A stretch of DNA of 21,263 nt from contig JAKAMR010000046.1 in assembly GCA_021812785.1 (NCBI GenBank), forward strand, positions 1 to 21,263, written 5' to 3'. Each line of letters opens with the position of its first letter. Within the stretch, counting starts at the first letter, position 1. Under the pieces are notes generated by a model, which saw nothing but the letters and a program-made list of their open reading frames with translations, was not told the origin of the DNA and ran no database searches. Shown one piece after another: positions 14,646 through 21,263 of the stretch. Both the position numbers and the translations under genes were made by a program. Origin of the DNA: Nitrospirota bacterium (GTDB lineage Bacteria > Nitrospirota > Thermodesulfovibrionia > Thermodesulfovibrionales > JdFR-88).

Positions 14646-15085
14646 AGTCCGGTCGTTTTTCTTGCCCTGATGGCGCTGAAATCCGTCTCTTTCTGCTCCG
14701 CGGCTCGCCTTTCCTTCGATTCCTCCCCGGAAATCCTGGAATGGAGTATTTCAAGCACACGTTCTTCCCTGTAAGCGTTCCTCAACTCGCTTTGTTTCAG
14801 GTCCACTTCCTTTTCTATTTCCGCTATCCTTTTCTCCTGTTCCTTCATGCGCTTGTCCAGGTAGATCATGTAATTGCTCAAAAGCTCAAGCTTGTCCGTA
14901 TCCATGCTTTCCATGGATTGGATATGGTCCATCGTCTCCATGTTCTCGGCCAATTTCAACCTCATGCCCTCAAGCCTGGAAGTTTCCTGGGCCAGTTTCT
15001 CCCTTGTCTTCGTCATCTCCGCGGACACCTGTTCCTTCACCTGCGCCTTCCACTCGATCATCCTGGAAATATTTTTACTTGTCAT
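14642..15085 (-). CDS. fliJ: FliJ, flagellar export chaperone/ATPase stalk protein
   Basis: FliJ is the coiled-coil stalk that fits into the FliI hexamer and helps couple ATP hydrolysis to export. The 147-residue product is almost entirely charged, with long heptad-like stretches (EQVSAEMTKTREKLAQETSR, KRMKEQEKRIAEIEKEVDLK) and family-typical length. FliJ sequences are weakly conserved, so the call leans on coiled-coil character and position between fliI and the MotE-like gene. ATG at 15085 follows AAAAGGAC closely; a second ATG at codon 9 (15061) is an alternative. The 40-base gap after fliI is AT-rich with a weak A/T inverted repeat but no clear terminator. Confidence 0.85.
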   Translation of the reverse strand: MTSKNISRMIEWKAQVKEQVSAEMTKTREKLAQETSRLEGMRLKLAENMETMDHIQSMESMDTDKLELLSNYMIYLDKRMKEQEKRIAEIEKEVDLKQSELRNAYREERVLEILHSRISGEESKERRAAEQKETDFSAIRARKTTGL

Positions 15086-15125
15086 GTCCTTTTCTCAAGA
15101 AAAATAAAATCAATTTATTTTCTTT

Positions 15126-16454
15126 TTATTTTTGTTTTCCCGTTAGACCGTTTTCTCCGAAAATATAATAAAGCCCCTGTATGCTGTCCGCCATGTCCCG
15201 CCTCTCTTGCATATCCTGCCTCAGGTACTCCTTCAGCCTGTCTATCAGTCCTATCGCATAATCCACTGCCGGGTTGGACCCGGCCTTGTAGGCCCCCAGG
15301 TTTATCATGTCCTCCATCTTCTTGTACGCGGCCATGGTCTCCATGAACTTTGATGCGTACTGCCGGTGCCTGTCATCCACGATATCGTTCATCAGCCTGC
15401 TTATGCTCTGCATCACATCAATTGAGGGAAAATGGTTTTCCATGGCAAGGCTTCTGGACAAGACTATATGGCCGTCAAGGATGGCTCTTGCAGCGTCGGT
15501 GACCGGGTCCTGCATATCGTCGCCTTCCGCAAGCACCGTATATATGCCGGTAATGCTGCCCTGTCCCTCCACTGTGCCGGCGCGCTCAAGTATTTTGGGC
15601 AGCAGCGCGAATACGGAAGGGGTGTAGCCCTTTGTAGTAGGCGGCTCCCCGATAGCGAGGCCTATCTCCCTTTGGGCCTGGGCAACGCGGGTAAGGGAGT
15701 CCATGAGCAAAAGCACATTTTCCCCCTGGTCCCTGAAATACTCCGCGATTGCGGTGGCCGCAAGCGCCGCCCTCACCTTTGCAAGAGGGGGGCTTTCGGC
15801 CGTGGAGACAACCACGACAGACTTTTTTATGCCTTCTTCGCCAAGGTCCTTTTCAATGAACTCGCGGACTTCTCTTCCTCGCTCCCCGATCAGAGCGATA
15901 ACGTTCACCGTGGCCTCGGTGTACCTGGCTATCATCCCAAGCAGTACGCTCTTGCCGACCCCGGAACCAGCCATAATGCCTATACGCTGGCCCTTGCCGC
16001 AGGTCAGGAGGCCGTTTATGGCCCTGACACCAAGGTCCATCGGCTCCTGTATCCTCTTCCTGCGCATGGGGTTGGGGGGCGGCGCTATAAGCGGAAAATC
16101 GATGCCGCTGACAGGGCCCTTCCCGTCCATCGGCTCACACCGGTCGTTTACGACCCTGCCTTGAAGAAGAGGGCCCGCCTTCACAGAGACATTTTTACCC
16201 ATAAGCTGCACACGGCTTCCGGGCCTTATGCCGGAAAGCTCTCCGGTGGCCATCAGTAATACCTGCCCATCCCTGAAACCCACAACCTCCGCATCCACTT
16301 CGCCTCCTCCGGCGAATATCCGGCAGGACTCACCGATGCTAGTCTCCAGACCAGTGGCCTTGATGATTATGCCTGTGATCTCAGAGACCTTCCCGTAGAT
16401 CTGAAGAGGGTCTGTTTCCTTTACCGCCTCTATGTATTGCGCAAGATTTATCAT
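15126..16454 (-). CDS. fliI: FliI, flagellum-specific export ATPase
   Basis: FliI is the hexameric ATPase that energises loading of flagellar substrates into the export gate. From the ATG at 16454 it has 442 residues, the normal length. Visible motifs: GKVSEITG near the N-terminus, Walker A AGSGVGKS at 162-169, the family segment IGERGREVREFIEKDLGEEG, Walker B VLLLMDSLTR followed by AQAQREIGLAIGEPPTTKGY, and the C-terminal SNPAVDYAIGLIDRLKEYLR. The frame extends to a GTG at 16487, but the ATG at 16454 has GGAGATAGG immediately upstream and gives the typical FliI beginning, so it is preferred. fliH ends 36 bases before this start. Confidence 0.96.
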   Translation of the reverse strand: MINLAQYIEAVKETDPLQIYGKVSEITGIIIKATGLETSIGESCRIFAGGGEVDAEVVGFRDGQVLLMATGELSGIRPGSRVQLMGKNVSVKAGPLLQGRVVNDRCEPMDGKGPVSGIDFPLIAPPPNPMRRKRIQEPMDLGVRAINGLLTCGKGQRIGIMAGSGVGKSVLLGMIARYTEATVNVIALIGERGREVREFIEKDLGEEGIKKSVVVVSTAESPPLAKVRAALAATAIAEYFRDQGENVLLLMDSLTRVAQAQREIGLAIGEPPTTKGYTPSVFALLPKILERAGTVEGQGSITGIYTVLAEGDDMQDPVTDAARAILDGHIVLSRSLAMENHFPSIDVMQSISRLMNDIVDDRHRQYASKFMETMAAYKKMEDMINLGAYKAGSNPAVDYAIGLIDRLKEYLRQDMQERRDMADSIQGLYYIFGENGLTGKQK

Positions 16455-16490
16455 CCTATCTCCATCCTGGGGAAAAAACAAAGACACAGC

Positions 16491-17219
16491 TCACCGGCCG
16501 GAAGAAAGAACGCTTTTGTTCTTGTTTTTCCCCGCTGTCTGTCCGAGCTTTTCGGACATTTGCTTTATCATGTTCTTAAGCTGCTCATCCAGACAGGTAT
16601 CTATCTCCTGCAACGGCCCGGCGATAACGCAGCCATGGCGGTCCGCCTTCGGATCCGCCTCAATGACTATATCCCCGTTTCCACCCTGCAATAACCCAGG
16701 GTTGTGTTTGGAGATGATATCGCAGACAAACGGGCTTGTCCTTATGGTTATCCTCTGCTGGGGTAGCATCTTTGAAATCGCCTCTTTGGTGATCCTGGCG
16801 GCCGCTTCCTGGTTTATTGTGAGCTCTTCAACAACTATCTGCCTTGCGGCGCTCATGGCCAGCTCCACAAACTGAGGCTCCATCTCTTTCACGATCCCGT
16901 CTTTCAGGCAGGAAAGCTCCTCAATTATCGTTTCGAGCCTTTCCACCAGCACCTGGGCCTTTTGTTCACCCATGGCATATCCCGCTTCCTCACCCGTCTT
17001 GTACCCCTTTTCGAATGCCTCCCTTTCCAGCTCCTCGATCCGGCTGGATATCTCAACCGCGTTGTCTTTTGCCGGCTCTCCCGTTTGCGGCTCTTCGGTC
17101 TCCCCAGGCCCGGAGGGGGGCTCGAAAAAATCTCCCTCGAAAACGGGCATCTCAAATTGCCGTATCTCCGGGGGCAGTGTCCCGGGTCTGCCCGTACCTT
17201 CAAGTCCATCAGACCACAA
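16491..17219 (-). CDS. fliH: FliH, regulator of the FliI ATPase
   Basis: FliH binds FliI, restrains its ATPase and carries it to FliN at the C ring. With the TTG start at 17219 the product is 242 residues. The N-terminal 75 are acidic and Pro/Gly-rich, a helical stretch (about 70-125) contains family-type Gly-spaced repeats (EKGYKTGEEAGYAMGEQKAQ), and the C-terminal domain includes EMEPQFVELAMSAARQIVVE and DIVIEADPKADRHGCVIAGP. No ATG lies near the 5' end. TTG at 17219 is preceded by AAGGGGGA nine bases away and overlaps the fliG end by 11 bases. TTG at 17243 is possible but has a poorer ribosome site. The first in-frame ATG (17150) would remove 23 residues. Confidence 0.88.
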   Translation of the reverse strand: MWSDGLEGTGRPGTLPPEIRQFEMPVFEGDFFEPPSGPGETEEPQTGEPAKDNAVEISSRIEELEREAFEKGYKTGEEAGYAMGEQKAQVLVERLETIIEELSCLKDGIVKEMEPQFVELAMSAARQIVVEELTINQEAAARITKEAISKMLPQQRITIRTSPFVCDIISKHNPGLLQGGNGDIVIEADPKADRHGCVIAGPLQEIDTCLDEQLKNMIKQMSEKLGQTAGKNKNKSVLSSGR

Positions 17220-18192
17220 GTTCTTCGTCCCCCTTTCCGGCAAGTATTATTTTGCCCTCGGACTCCAGTTTCCTGGCGATCTTTACTATGCCAAGCTGTG
17301 CCTTCTCCACATCCGAGACCCTCGCGGGCCCCCTGGTCTGCATATCCTCTTTCAGCAGTTCTGACGCCCTCTGGGACATATTTTTGAATATCTTGTCCTT
17401 GAGAACCTGCGAAGCGGTCTTAAGGGCAAGCGTCAGGTCTTCCGATGGAACTTCCTTCAGGAGGACCTGGATGCCCTTGTCATCCAGCCCGGCCAGGTCG
17501 TCAAATACAAACATCAGCTGCCTCACGGAATCGGCAATGGAAGCGCTCTTTTCTTCCACCGACTCGATCACCCGCGACTCCGTGGCCCGGTCACAGTGGT
17601 TAAGTATCTCGGCCAGCGTCTTGGGGCCCTCTATCTTTTTCCCCGCGCCCCCGCCGACATCAAGATGGCCCTTTAGGATCGAGTTAAGCTCATCTATCAC
17701 GCTTTCCGGAATACGCTCGGTCGTTGCTATCCTGTAAGACACCTCAGCCTTCAGCCCCTCGGGCAGAAGTAAAAACACCTCAGCCGCTTTTGCGGGCTCC
17801 AGAAGGCTTACGATAAGCGCTATGGTCTGCGGATGCTCGGTCACAAGGAAATTCGATATCGTCTTGGCATCAACCCACTTAAGAGAATCAAGAGCGCCTT
17901 TTTTCATGGCAAGCTCCATTACTTTTCCGGCGCTGTCCTCCCCGAAACCCTTCACCAGAGCGCGTTTTATGAAAGCGTCCCCGCTCACTATCATGTCGCC
18001 CGTGGATATAAGTTCGACCACCTCTTCAAATACGCTTTCGATGGTGGCGCGCCTTATGGAACTGAGCTTTGCCATCTTCTTTGTTATATTCTCGACATAT
18101 TTCATGTCTAGGGCCTGCAGCACCTTTGCAGCGGCCTCCTCACCTATGGAGGCCAGAAACACTGCGGCTTTTTCATATCCGGTCAGCGCCAT
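17209..18192 (-). CDS. fliG: FliG, flagellar motor switch and torque protein
   Basis: FliG links the MS ring to the C ring and interacts with the stator to produce torque. The 327-residue product has an N-terminal FliF-binding domain (about 1-95), a middle domain with the EHPQ motif at 119-122 (TEHPQTIALIVSLLEP), and a C-terminal domain containing MFVFDDLAGLDDKGIQVLLK (about 227-246) and FKNMSQRASELLKEDM. The charged helix that faces MotA is intact. Length is typical. ATG at 18192 lies 6 bases beyond the fliF stop, and its end overlaps the probable fliH start. Confidence 0.98.
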   Translation of the reverse strand: MALTGYEKAAVFLASIGEEAAAKVLQALDMKYVENITKKMAKLSSIRRATIESVFEEVVELISTGDMIVSGDAFIKRALVKGFGEDSAGKVMELAMKKGALDSLKWVDAKTISNFLVTEHPQTIALIVSLLEPAKAAEVFLLLPEGLKAEVSYRIATTERIPESVIDELNSILKGHLDVGGGAGKKIEGPKTLAEILNHCDRATESRVIESVEEKSASIADSVRQLMFVFDDLAGLDDKGIQVLLKEVPSEDLTLALKTASQVLKDKIFKNMSQRASELLKEDMQTRGPARVSDVEKAQLGIVKIARKLESEGKIILAGKGDEELVV

Positions 18193-18198
18193 GGTCTC

Positions 18199-19743
18199 TT
18201 ATTTTTCCTCCAGCCAGTTTTTGATCAGGAACGCCGCGTCACTGGGGTTTTCCTTGGCCCATTCTATGACCTTGGCGTCCGACCCGCCCGACAGCTCCAG
18301 ATGTTTTTTAGCTTCGGGATCATCAAGAAGGTCAAGGGGTTCCTCCGGTATCCGCGGCTGTTCCGGTTTTTCATCTTTCCCCAATATGGTCTTCATGACC
18401 GGCCTGACAACAAAGAAGAAAATAAGCAGTATAAGGACCAGGGGCGCAAGATGCGTTGAGGCCGAGTAAATCTTCGGCATTATGGAAGGTTTTGGGGAAA
18501 CGGCAGGCCCCTCCTGGTACGAGGCCTCAAAAGGCATGTTCACCACCTTCACCTGGTCTCCCCTGCCAGCGTTATATCCAACCGCTTTTTTTACCATCTC
18601 TTCAAACTGCTTTATATCGGCGTCTGAACGCGGGACGTACTGCTTTTTCCCATTTACGGTCTTGTAAGTGCCGTCGACCAGCGCAACAACGGACAGCCTC
18701 TGTACAACGCCAGTCGCATTTTCTATGTGGCTTGTGACCTCGTTTATCTCGTAGTTCACAGTGTCATCCGTCTTTTCGGAGTTGCCTTGGGAGGCGAAGG
18801 CGGCCACTGCAGTCTTTCCGGGAAGATTAGAACTCGCGCCGGGTATGCCGCCGGGAGCCCCGGAGGTGGACTTCTCGCTCACCTTACGCTCACTCCTTGC
18901 AACCTGGCTGTCCGGGTCATAGGTCTGCTCAACCTTGTCAATCTTGTCGAAATCCAGGTCCGCGGCGACTTTCACCTTGACGTTGCCGCTCCCGACTACG
19001 GGCGCCAGGATGCCCGCCACACGGCTTTCAAGCTGTTTTTCGACCGTGCGCTGGTATTCCAACTGGCTGCCCGACAGCGCTATATTATCGCCCTGCTGTG
19101 AGTTTAGAATGTATCCCTGGCTGTCAACCACCGAAATGTCCTTGGGGTCCAGCCCCTCCACGCTGCTTGCAACCAGATGGACTATTCCCATAACCTGGCC
19201 GCGAGAAAGGCTCATGCCTGGTGAAAGTTTCACGAGGACCGATGCCCTGGGTTTATCCTGCTTCTCCAGCATGAAATCACTATTGTCGGGGATCACGAGC
19301 TGCACCTTGCACATCTGGATCCCGGAGATGGCCATTATGGTCCGCGCCAGTTCCCCTTGGAGGGCCCTCTTGTAATCGACCTTCTGGACAAAATCCGTAG
19401 TGGAGAAATTGTTTTTATCGAAGATCTCAAAGCCGACGCCGCCATTTTGGGGCAAGCCTTCGGCCGCCAGTTTCAGGCGCAGTATCGAGACCTGGTCCGA
19501 GGGCACCATAAGCCCTGCCGCCGTTGCCTTGTATGGGATCTTCTGCGCATCGAGCTTCTGCATGATAAGCCCGGCATCCTCATCGGTCAGGTTCGAGTAA
19601 AGCAGGCTGTAATTCGTCTTCTCCAGCCATGAAACCGAAAATACGAGAGAAGCGATCACAAGGACGACGGCCGCCGCGAGTGATGCCTGCTTCTTACCGG
19701 GCATGCCCTTGATCTGCGCTAAAAGTGCCTGAAAATCAGGCAT
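18199..19743 (-). CDS. fliF: FliF, flagellar MS-ring protein
   Basis: FliF forms the MS ring in the inner membrane, the platform on which the rest of the motor is built. The 514-residue product has an N-terminal membrane helix (about 20-40), periplasmic ring-building domains containing NYSLLYSNLTDEDAGLIMQK and GVGFEIFDKNNFSTTDFVQK, a second membrane helix near 425-445 (LVLILLIFFFVVRPVMK), and a C-terminal FliG-binding tail (VIEWAKENPSDAAFLIKNWL). Slightly shorter than Salmonella FliF (560). ATG at 19743 overlaps the fliE stop by one base (TGATG). Confidence 0.98.
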   Translation of the reverse strand: MPDFQALLAQIKGMPGKKQASLAAAVVLVIASLVFSVSWLEKTNYSLLYSNLTDEDAGLIMQKLDAQKIPYKATAAGLMVPSDQVSILRLKLAAEGLPQNGGVGFEIFDKNNFSTTDFVQKVDYKRALQGELARTIMAISGIQMCKVQLVIPDNSDFMLEKQDKPRASVLVKLSPGMSLSRGQVMGIVHLVASSVEGLDPKDISVVDSQGYILNSQQGDNIALSGSQLEYQRTVEKQLESRVAGILAPVVGSGNVKVKVAADLDFDKIDKVEQTYDPDSQVARSERKVSEKSTSGAPGGIPGASSNLPGKTAVAAFASQGNSEKTDDTVNYEINEVTSHIENATGVVQRLSVVALVDGTYKTVNGKKQYVPRSDADIKQFEEMVKKAVGYNAGRGDQVKVVNMPFEASYQEGPAVSPKPSIMPKIYSASTHLAPLVLILLIFFFVVRPVMKTILGKDEKPEQPRIPEEPLDLLDDPEAKKHLELSGGSDAKVIEWAKENPSDAAFLIKNWLEEK

Positions 19744-20033
19744 CAGATCTGCATCCCCATTATCTGGTCATATGCGCTCAGTATCTTGTTCCTGACCTCG
19801 ATCATAAGCTGAAAGTTGAGATTGGCCTTTTGCATCTCGATAATGGCCTGGGTCATATCCCCTCCGTTTGCCAGGTCGTTTGCGGCCTTGTCCGCGCTCT
19901 GCTGCACCTGGCTGACCTCATTTATGGCCTGATTCATCATCTCGTCAAAACCTTTACCGTCATTTTTTTGACTGGAGTTGAGTCCCGCCAAACCGTTCAG
20001 TTGGCCGCTGCCGTTGATCTCCATGCCGGACAC
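19743..20033 (-). CDS. fliE: FliE, MS-ring/rod junction protein
   Basis: FliE joins the MS ring to the proximal rod and is the first exported component. The 96-residue product has the family pattern FDEMMNQAINEVSQVQQSAD in the middle and IEMQKANLNFQLMIEVRNKI, then LSAYDQIMGMQI, at the C-terminus. The start is GTG at 20033, preceded by GGAGG ten bases upstream inside the end of flgC. The ATG three codons later (20024) is a second choice with longer spacing. Three bases separate it from flgC and its stop overlaps the fliF ATG. Confidence 0.95.
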   Translation of the reverse strand: MSGMEINGSGQLNGLAGLNSSQKNDGKGFDEMMNQAINEVSQVQQSADKAANDLANGGDMTQAIIEMQKANLNFQLMIEVRNKILSAYDQIMGMQI

Positions 20034-20036
20034 CGT

Positions 20037-20447
20037 TTATTGCCCTCCCAGTTGCAGGGCCTTGCTGAACATGGCCTTGGTAGCGTTGAACGTAGATACC
20101 TGAGCCTCGTAGGCCCGGTATGCGGTCATCATGTTGACCATCTCCTCCAGCACATTTATGTCCGGCATCTTCACAAAGCCTTCCTTGTCAGCGTCAGGAT
20201 TGGAGGGCTCATAGACCTTCTGGAACGCGTTTTCCTTGACAACGGAGGAAACTTGTACACCCTCCAGTTCCTGATTGCCCGACTCGATCGGCATGGTGGA
20301 GAAGATGACCTCCCTTTTCTTGTAGGGTCCCCCGTCCGCTGACTTGGTGGACTGTGCGTTTGCCATGTTTGAGGCTATCGCGTCCATCCTCTCTTTTTGC
20401 GCCCTGAGCGCCGAGGCGCTCACTTCCAGCAAACCGAAAGAATCCAT
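20037..20447 (-). CDS. flgC: FlgC, flagellar proximal rod protein
   Basis: FlgC is one of the proximal rod subunits assembled on FliE. The 136-residue product shows the rod-family N-terminus (LEVSASALRAQKERMDAIAS, then NMANAQST), the internal GVQVSSVV with ...YEPSNPDADKEGFVKMPDIN, and the C-terminal MVNMMTAYRAYEAQVSTFNA. All are typical of FlgC. ATG at 20447 is preceded by AGGAGGAG about 9 bases upstream, and flgB ends 16 bases before. No defect is visible. Confidence 0.97.
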   Translation of the reverse strand: MDSFGLLEVSASALRAQKERMDAIASNMANAQSTKSADGGPYKKREVIFSTMPIESGNQELEGVQVSSVVKENAFQKVYEPSNPDADKEGFVKMPDINVLEEMVNMMTAYRAYEAQVSTFNATKAMFSKALQLGGQ

Positions 20448-20463
20448 TTTTTAAATTCTCCTC

Positions 20464-20838
20464 CTATGTTCTTCTCAGGGCAGCCTGATACATGCTCATC
20501 TCCGTCCCGAGCATCTTCATCCCGCCCTCGTAAAGCAGTGCGTTTTCATCCATTTTTGCCACTTCCATGTCTACCTGCACGTTATTTCCATCTTTCCAGG
20601 GTGCTGACCGGTCCAACTGTGTGCCAGAATCACCAAAATCGGCCTCAGGCGTATCTATGTCCTTTTCATTGGTCAGCATCAGCGGCAGGCCGCCCCCACT
20701 CATGAAATCCTCGAACTTGATGTCTTTTGCCTTGTAGTCCGGCGTGTCGGAGTTGGCGATATTGGAGGCAATAACACCGTGCCTTTCCTGTGTGTATCTT
20801 ATGAGCCTTTCAAGTATGTTGTTTGTGGGAAGTGTCAT
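20464..20838 (-). CDS. flgB: FlgB, flagellar proximal rod protein
   Basis: FlgB is a proximal rod subunit, the first gene of the flgBC-fliE-fliJ unit. The 124-residue product begins MTLPTNNILERLIRYTQERH and carries the rod signature VIASNIANSDTPDYKAKDIK (about 22-41), with a C-terminal helix ending GGMKMLGTEMSMYQAALRRT. Length is slightly below the usual 130-140. ATG at 20838 follows AGAAGGGAG with GGAAAA between. A sigma-54-type promoter predicts a start near 20863, giving a leader of about 25 bases. Confidence 0.96.
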   Translation of the reverse strand: MTLPTNNILERLIRYTQERHGVIASNIANSDTPDYKAKDIKFEDFMSGGGLPLMLTNEKDIDTPEADFGDSGTQLDRSAPWKDGNNVQVDMEVAKMDENALLYEGGMKMLGTEMSMYQAALRRT

Positions 20839-20873
20839 TTTTCCAACTCATCTCCCTTCTAATTGACTTATAT

Positions 20874-20889
20874 ATCAATAATCGTGCCA
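20874..20889 (-). promoter_or_regulatory. Sigma-54 (-24/-12) promoter of the flgB-led unit
   Basis: The minus strand reads TGGCACGATTATTGAT: a complete -24 block TGGCACG, correct spacing and TTG of the -12 block, with A instead of C at -12. The predicted start is near 20863. It lies in the 151-base gap between the activator gene and flgB, just downstream of that gene's terminator. A GC-rich inverted repeat (20915-20932) sits about 25 bases further upstream. Confidence 0.82.
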
Positions 20890-20938
20890 GTCAAAAAATC
20901 AAAAATATGCACAGGCCGGGAGCAAACCCGGCGCCTTT

Positions 20939-20963
20939 AAAAAAAAGACGGCCAGGAGACCGC
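20939..20963 (-). terminator. Intrinsic terminator after the sigma-54 activator gene
   Basis: On the minus strand GCGGTC (20963-20958) can pair with GGCCGT (20953-20948), two pairs being G-T wobbles, around a TCCT loop. After one C there is a run of eight T (20946-20939). It lies about 27 bases past the activator stop, where a weaker hairpin with six T also overlaps the stop codon. Confidence 0.65.
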
Positions 20964-20989
20964 GCTCGGGCACGCAAAAAATTTCCCTG

Positions 20990-21263
20990 TCAGGAAAAAT
21001 TTTCCCCATATTCCTTGACCCCGTATTCCTTGAGTTTATTCCTTATGGTCCTTACGCTGACACCCAGGATCCTGGCTGCCATTGTCCTGTTGCCGTCAAC
21101 GCCTTTAAGGGTGTCCATTATGAGCTGCCTTTCCACGTCCCTTATTTTCCCTGCCGGGGCATCGTCCGGGCGGCATTTTACCTGCTCGAACATGAAATCC
21201 GACTCCTCTATCAGAGGACCTTTTGCCAGAAATACGGCCCTGTGTATGACGTTTTGCAGCTCC
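20990..21263 (-). CDS. Sigma-54-dependent transcriptional activator, C-terminal fragment (NtrC/FlrC-type)
   Basis: Only the last 90 codons are in the window; the frame is open to the right edge. The fragment begins ELQNVIHRAVFLAKGPLIEE, the usual end of the AAA+ domain of NtrC-family activators, and then has a Fis-type DNA-binding domain: RDVERQLIMDTLKGVDGNRT, MAARILGVSVRTIRNKLKEY. Activators of this class contact sigma-54 RNA polymerase and use ATP to open the promoter. Ending 150 bases before flgB, with three -24/-12 promoters in the cluster, it is probably the flagellar activator (FlrC/FlgR/FlbD type). Which one cannot be decided without the N-terminal domain. Confidence 0.9.
   Translation of the reverse strand, partial: ELQNVIHRAVFLAKGPLIEESDFMFEQVKCRPDDAPAGKIRDVERQLIMDTLKGVDGNRTMAARILGVSVRTIRNKLKEYGVKEYGENFS

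Noticed and set aside
15432..16259. Plus-strand open frame of 275 codons
   Set aside because: Antisense to fliI, whose Walker motifs are intact.
16455..16487. GTG at 16487 as fliI start
   Set aside because: The ATG at 16454 has a better ribosome site and gives the usual FliI N-terminus.
1..21263. CRISPR arrays, tRNA or rRNA genes, insertion sequences
   Set aside because: No regularly spaced repeats, no tRNA-like cloverleaf and no transposase were seen; nearly the whole window is occupied by the genes listed.

Overview
The window is one long flagellar gene cluster with every gene on the minus strand. It reads from right (position 21263) to left (position 1) and holds 25 genes: 23 intact ones and one truncated at each window edge. 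Flagellar genes are split around a three-gene block that is not structural flagellum. Motor and hook proteins, sigma-54-type promoters and an NtrC-family activator fragment point to a motile Gram-negative-type bacterium with a sigma-54 flagellar hierarchy. Base composition is moderate in GC, and AGG and ATA codons are common. Gene order (flgBC-fliEFGHIJ-motE-like-fliK-flgD-flgE, then fliLMNOPQR-flhBA) resembles Desulfobacterota or Nitrospirota relatives. That placement is inference and a phylum cannot be fixed from the sequence alone.

Layout in transcription order. (1) 21263-20990: C-terminal end of a sigma-54-dependent activator with a Fis-type helix-turn-helix, closed by a terminator at 20939-20963. 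(2) 20838-14163: flgB, flgC, fliE, fliF, fliG, fliH, fliI, fliJ and a MotE-like secreted protein, preceded by a -24/-12 promoter (20874-20889) and closed by a terminator (14089-14121). These encode the proximal rod, MS ring, switch and export ATPase complex. (3) 13996-10383: fliK, flgD and flgE (hook-length control, hook cap, hook), with their own -24/-12 promoter (14026-14041) and a strong terminator (10299-10326). (4) 10196-5754: an ErcA-like iron alcohol dehydrogenase homologue, a PAS-GGDEF-EAL protein and pyruvate kinase, preceded by a sigma-70-like promoter (10247-10274). (5) 5545-1: fliL, fliM, fliN, fliO, fliP, fliQ, fliR, flhB and the first 200 codons of flhA, preceded by a third -24/-12 promoter (5601-5616). 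These encode the stator-linked protein, switch and export gate.

The flagellar genes form a coherent assembly set: rod and basal body first, then export apparatus and hook. The likely activator sits directly upstream and its target promoter signature recurs three times. Genes within each unit are tightly packed, with many 4-base ATGA or TTGA overlaps. Flagellin, hook-associated proteins, motAB, flgFG and flhF are not in the window.

Most worth a second look: the redox/c-di-GMP/glycolysis block placed between flgE and fliL; the unusual -12 element shared by all three sigma-54-like promoters; a signal-peptide-less FliP; a long FliK paired with a minimal FlgD; and several substitutions at conserved positions of the pyruvate kinase. 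There is no stretch above 300 bases without a gene.
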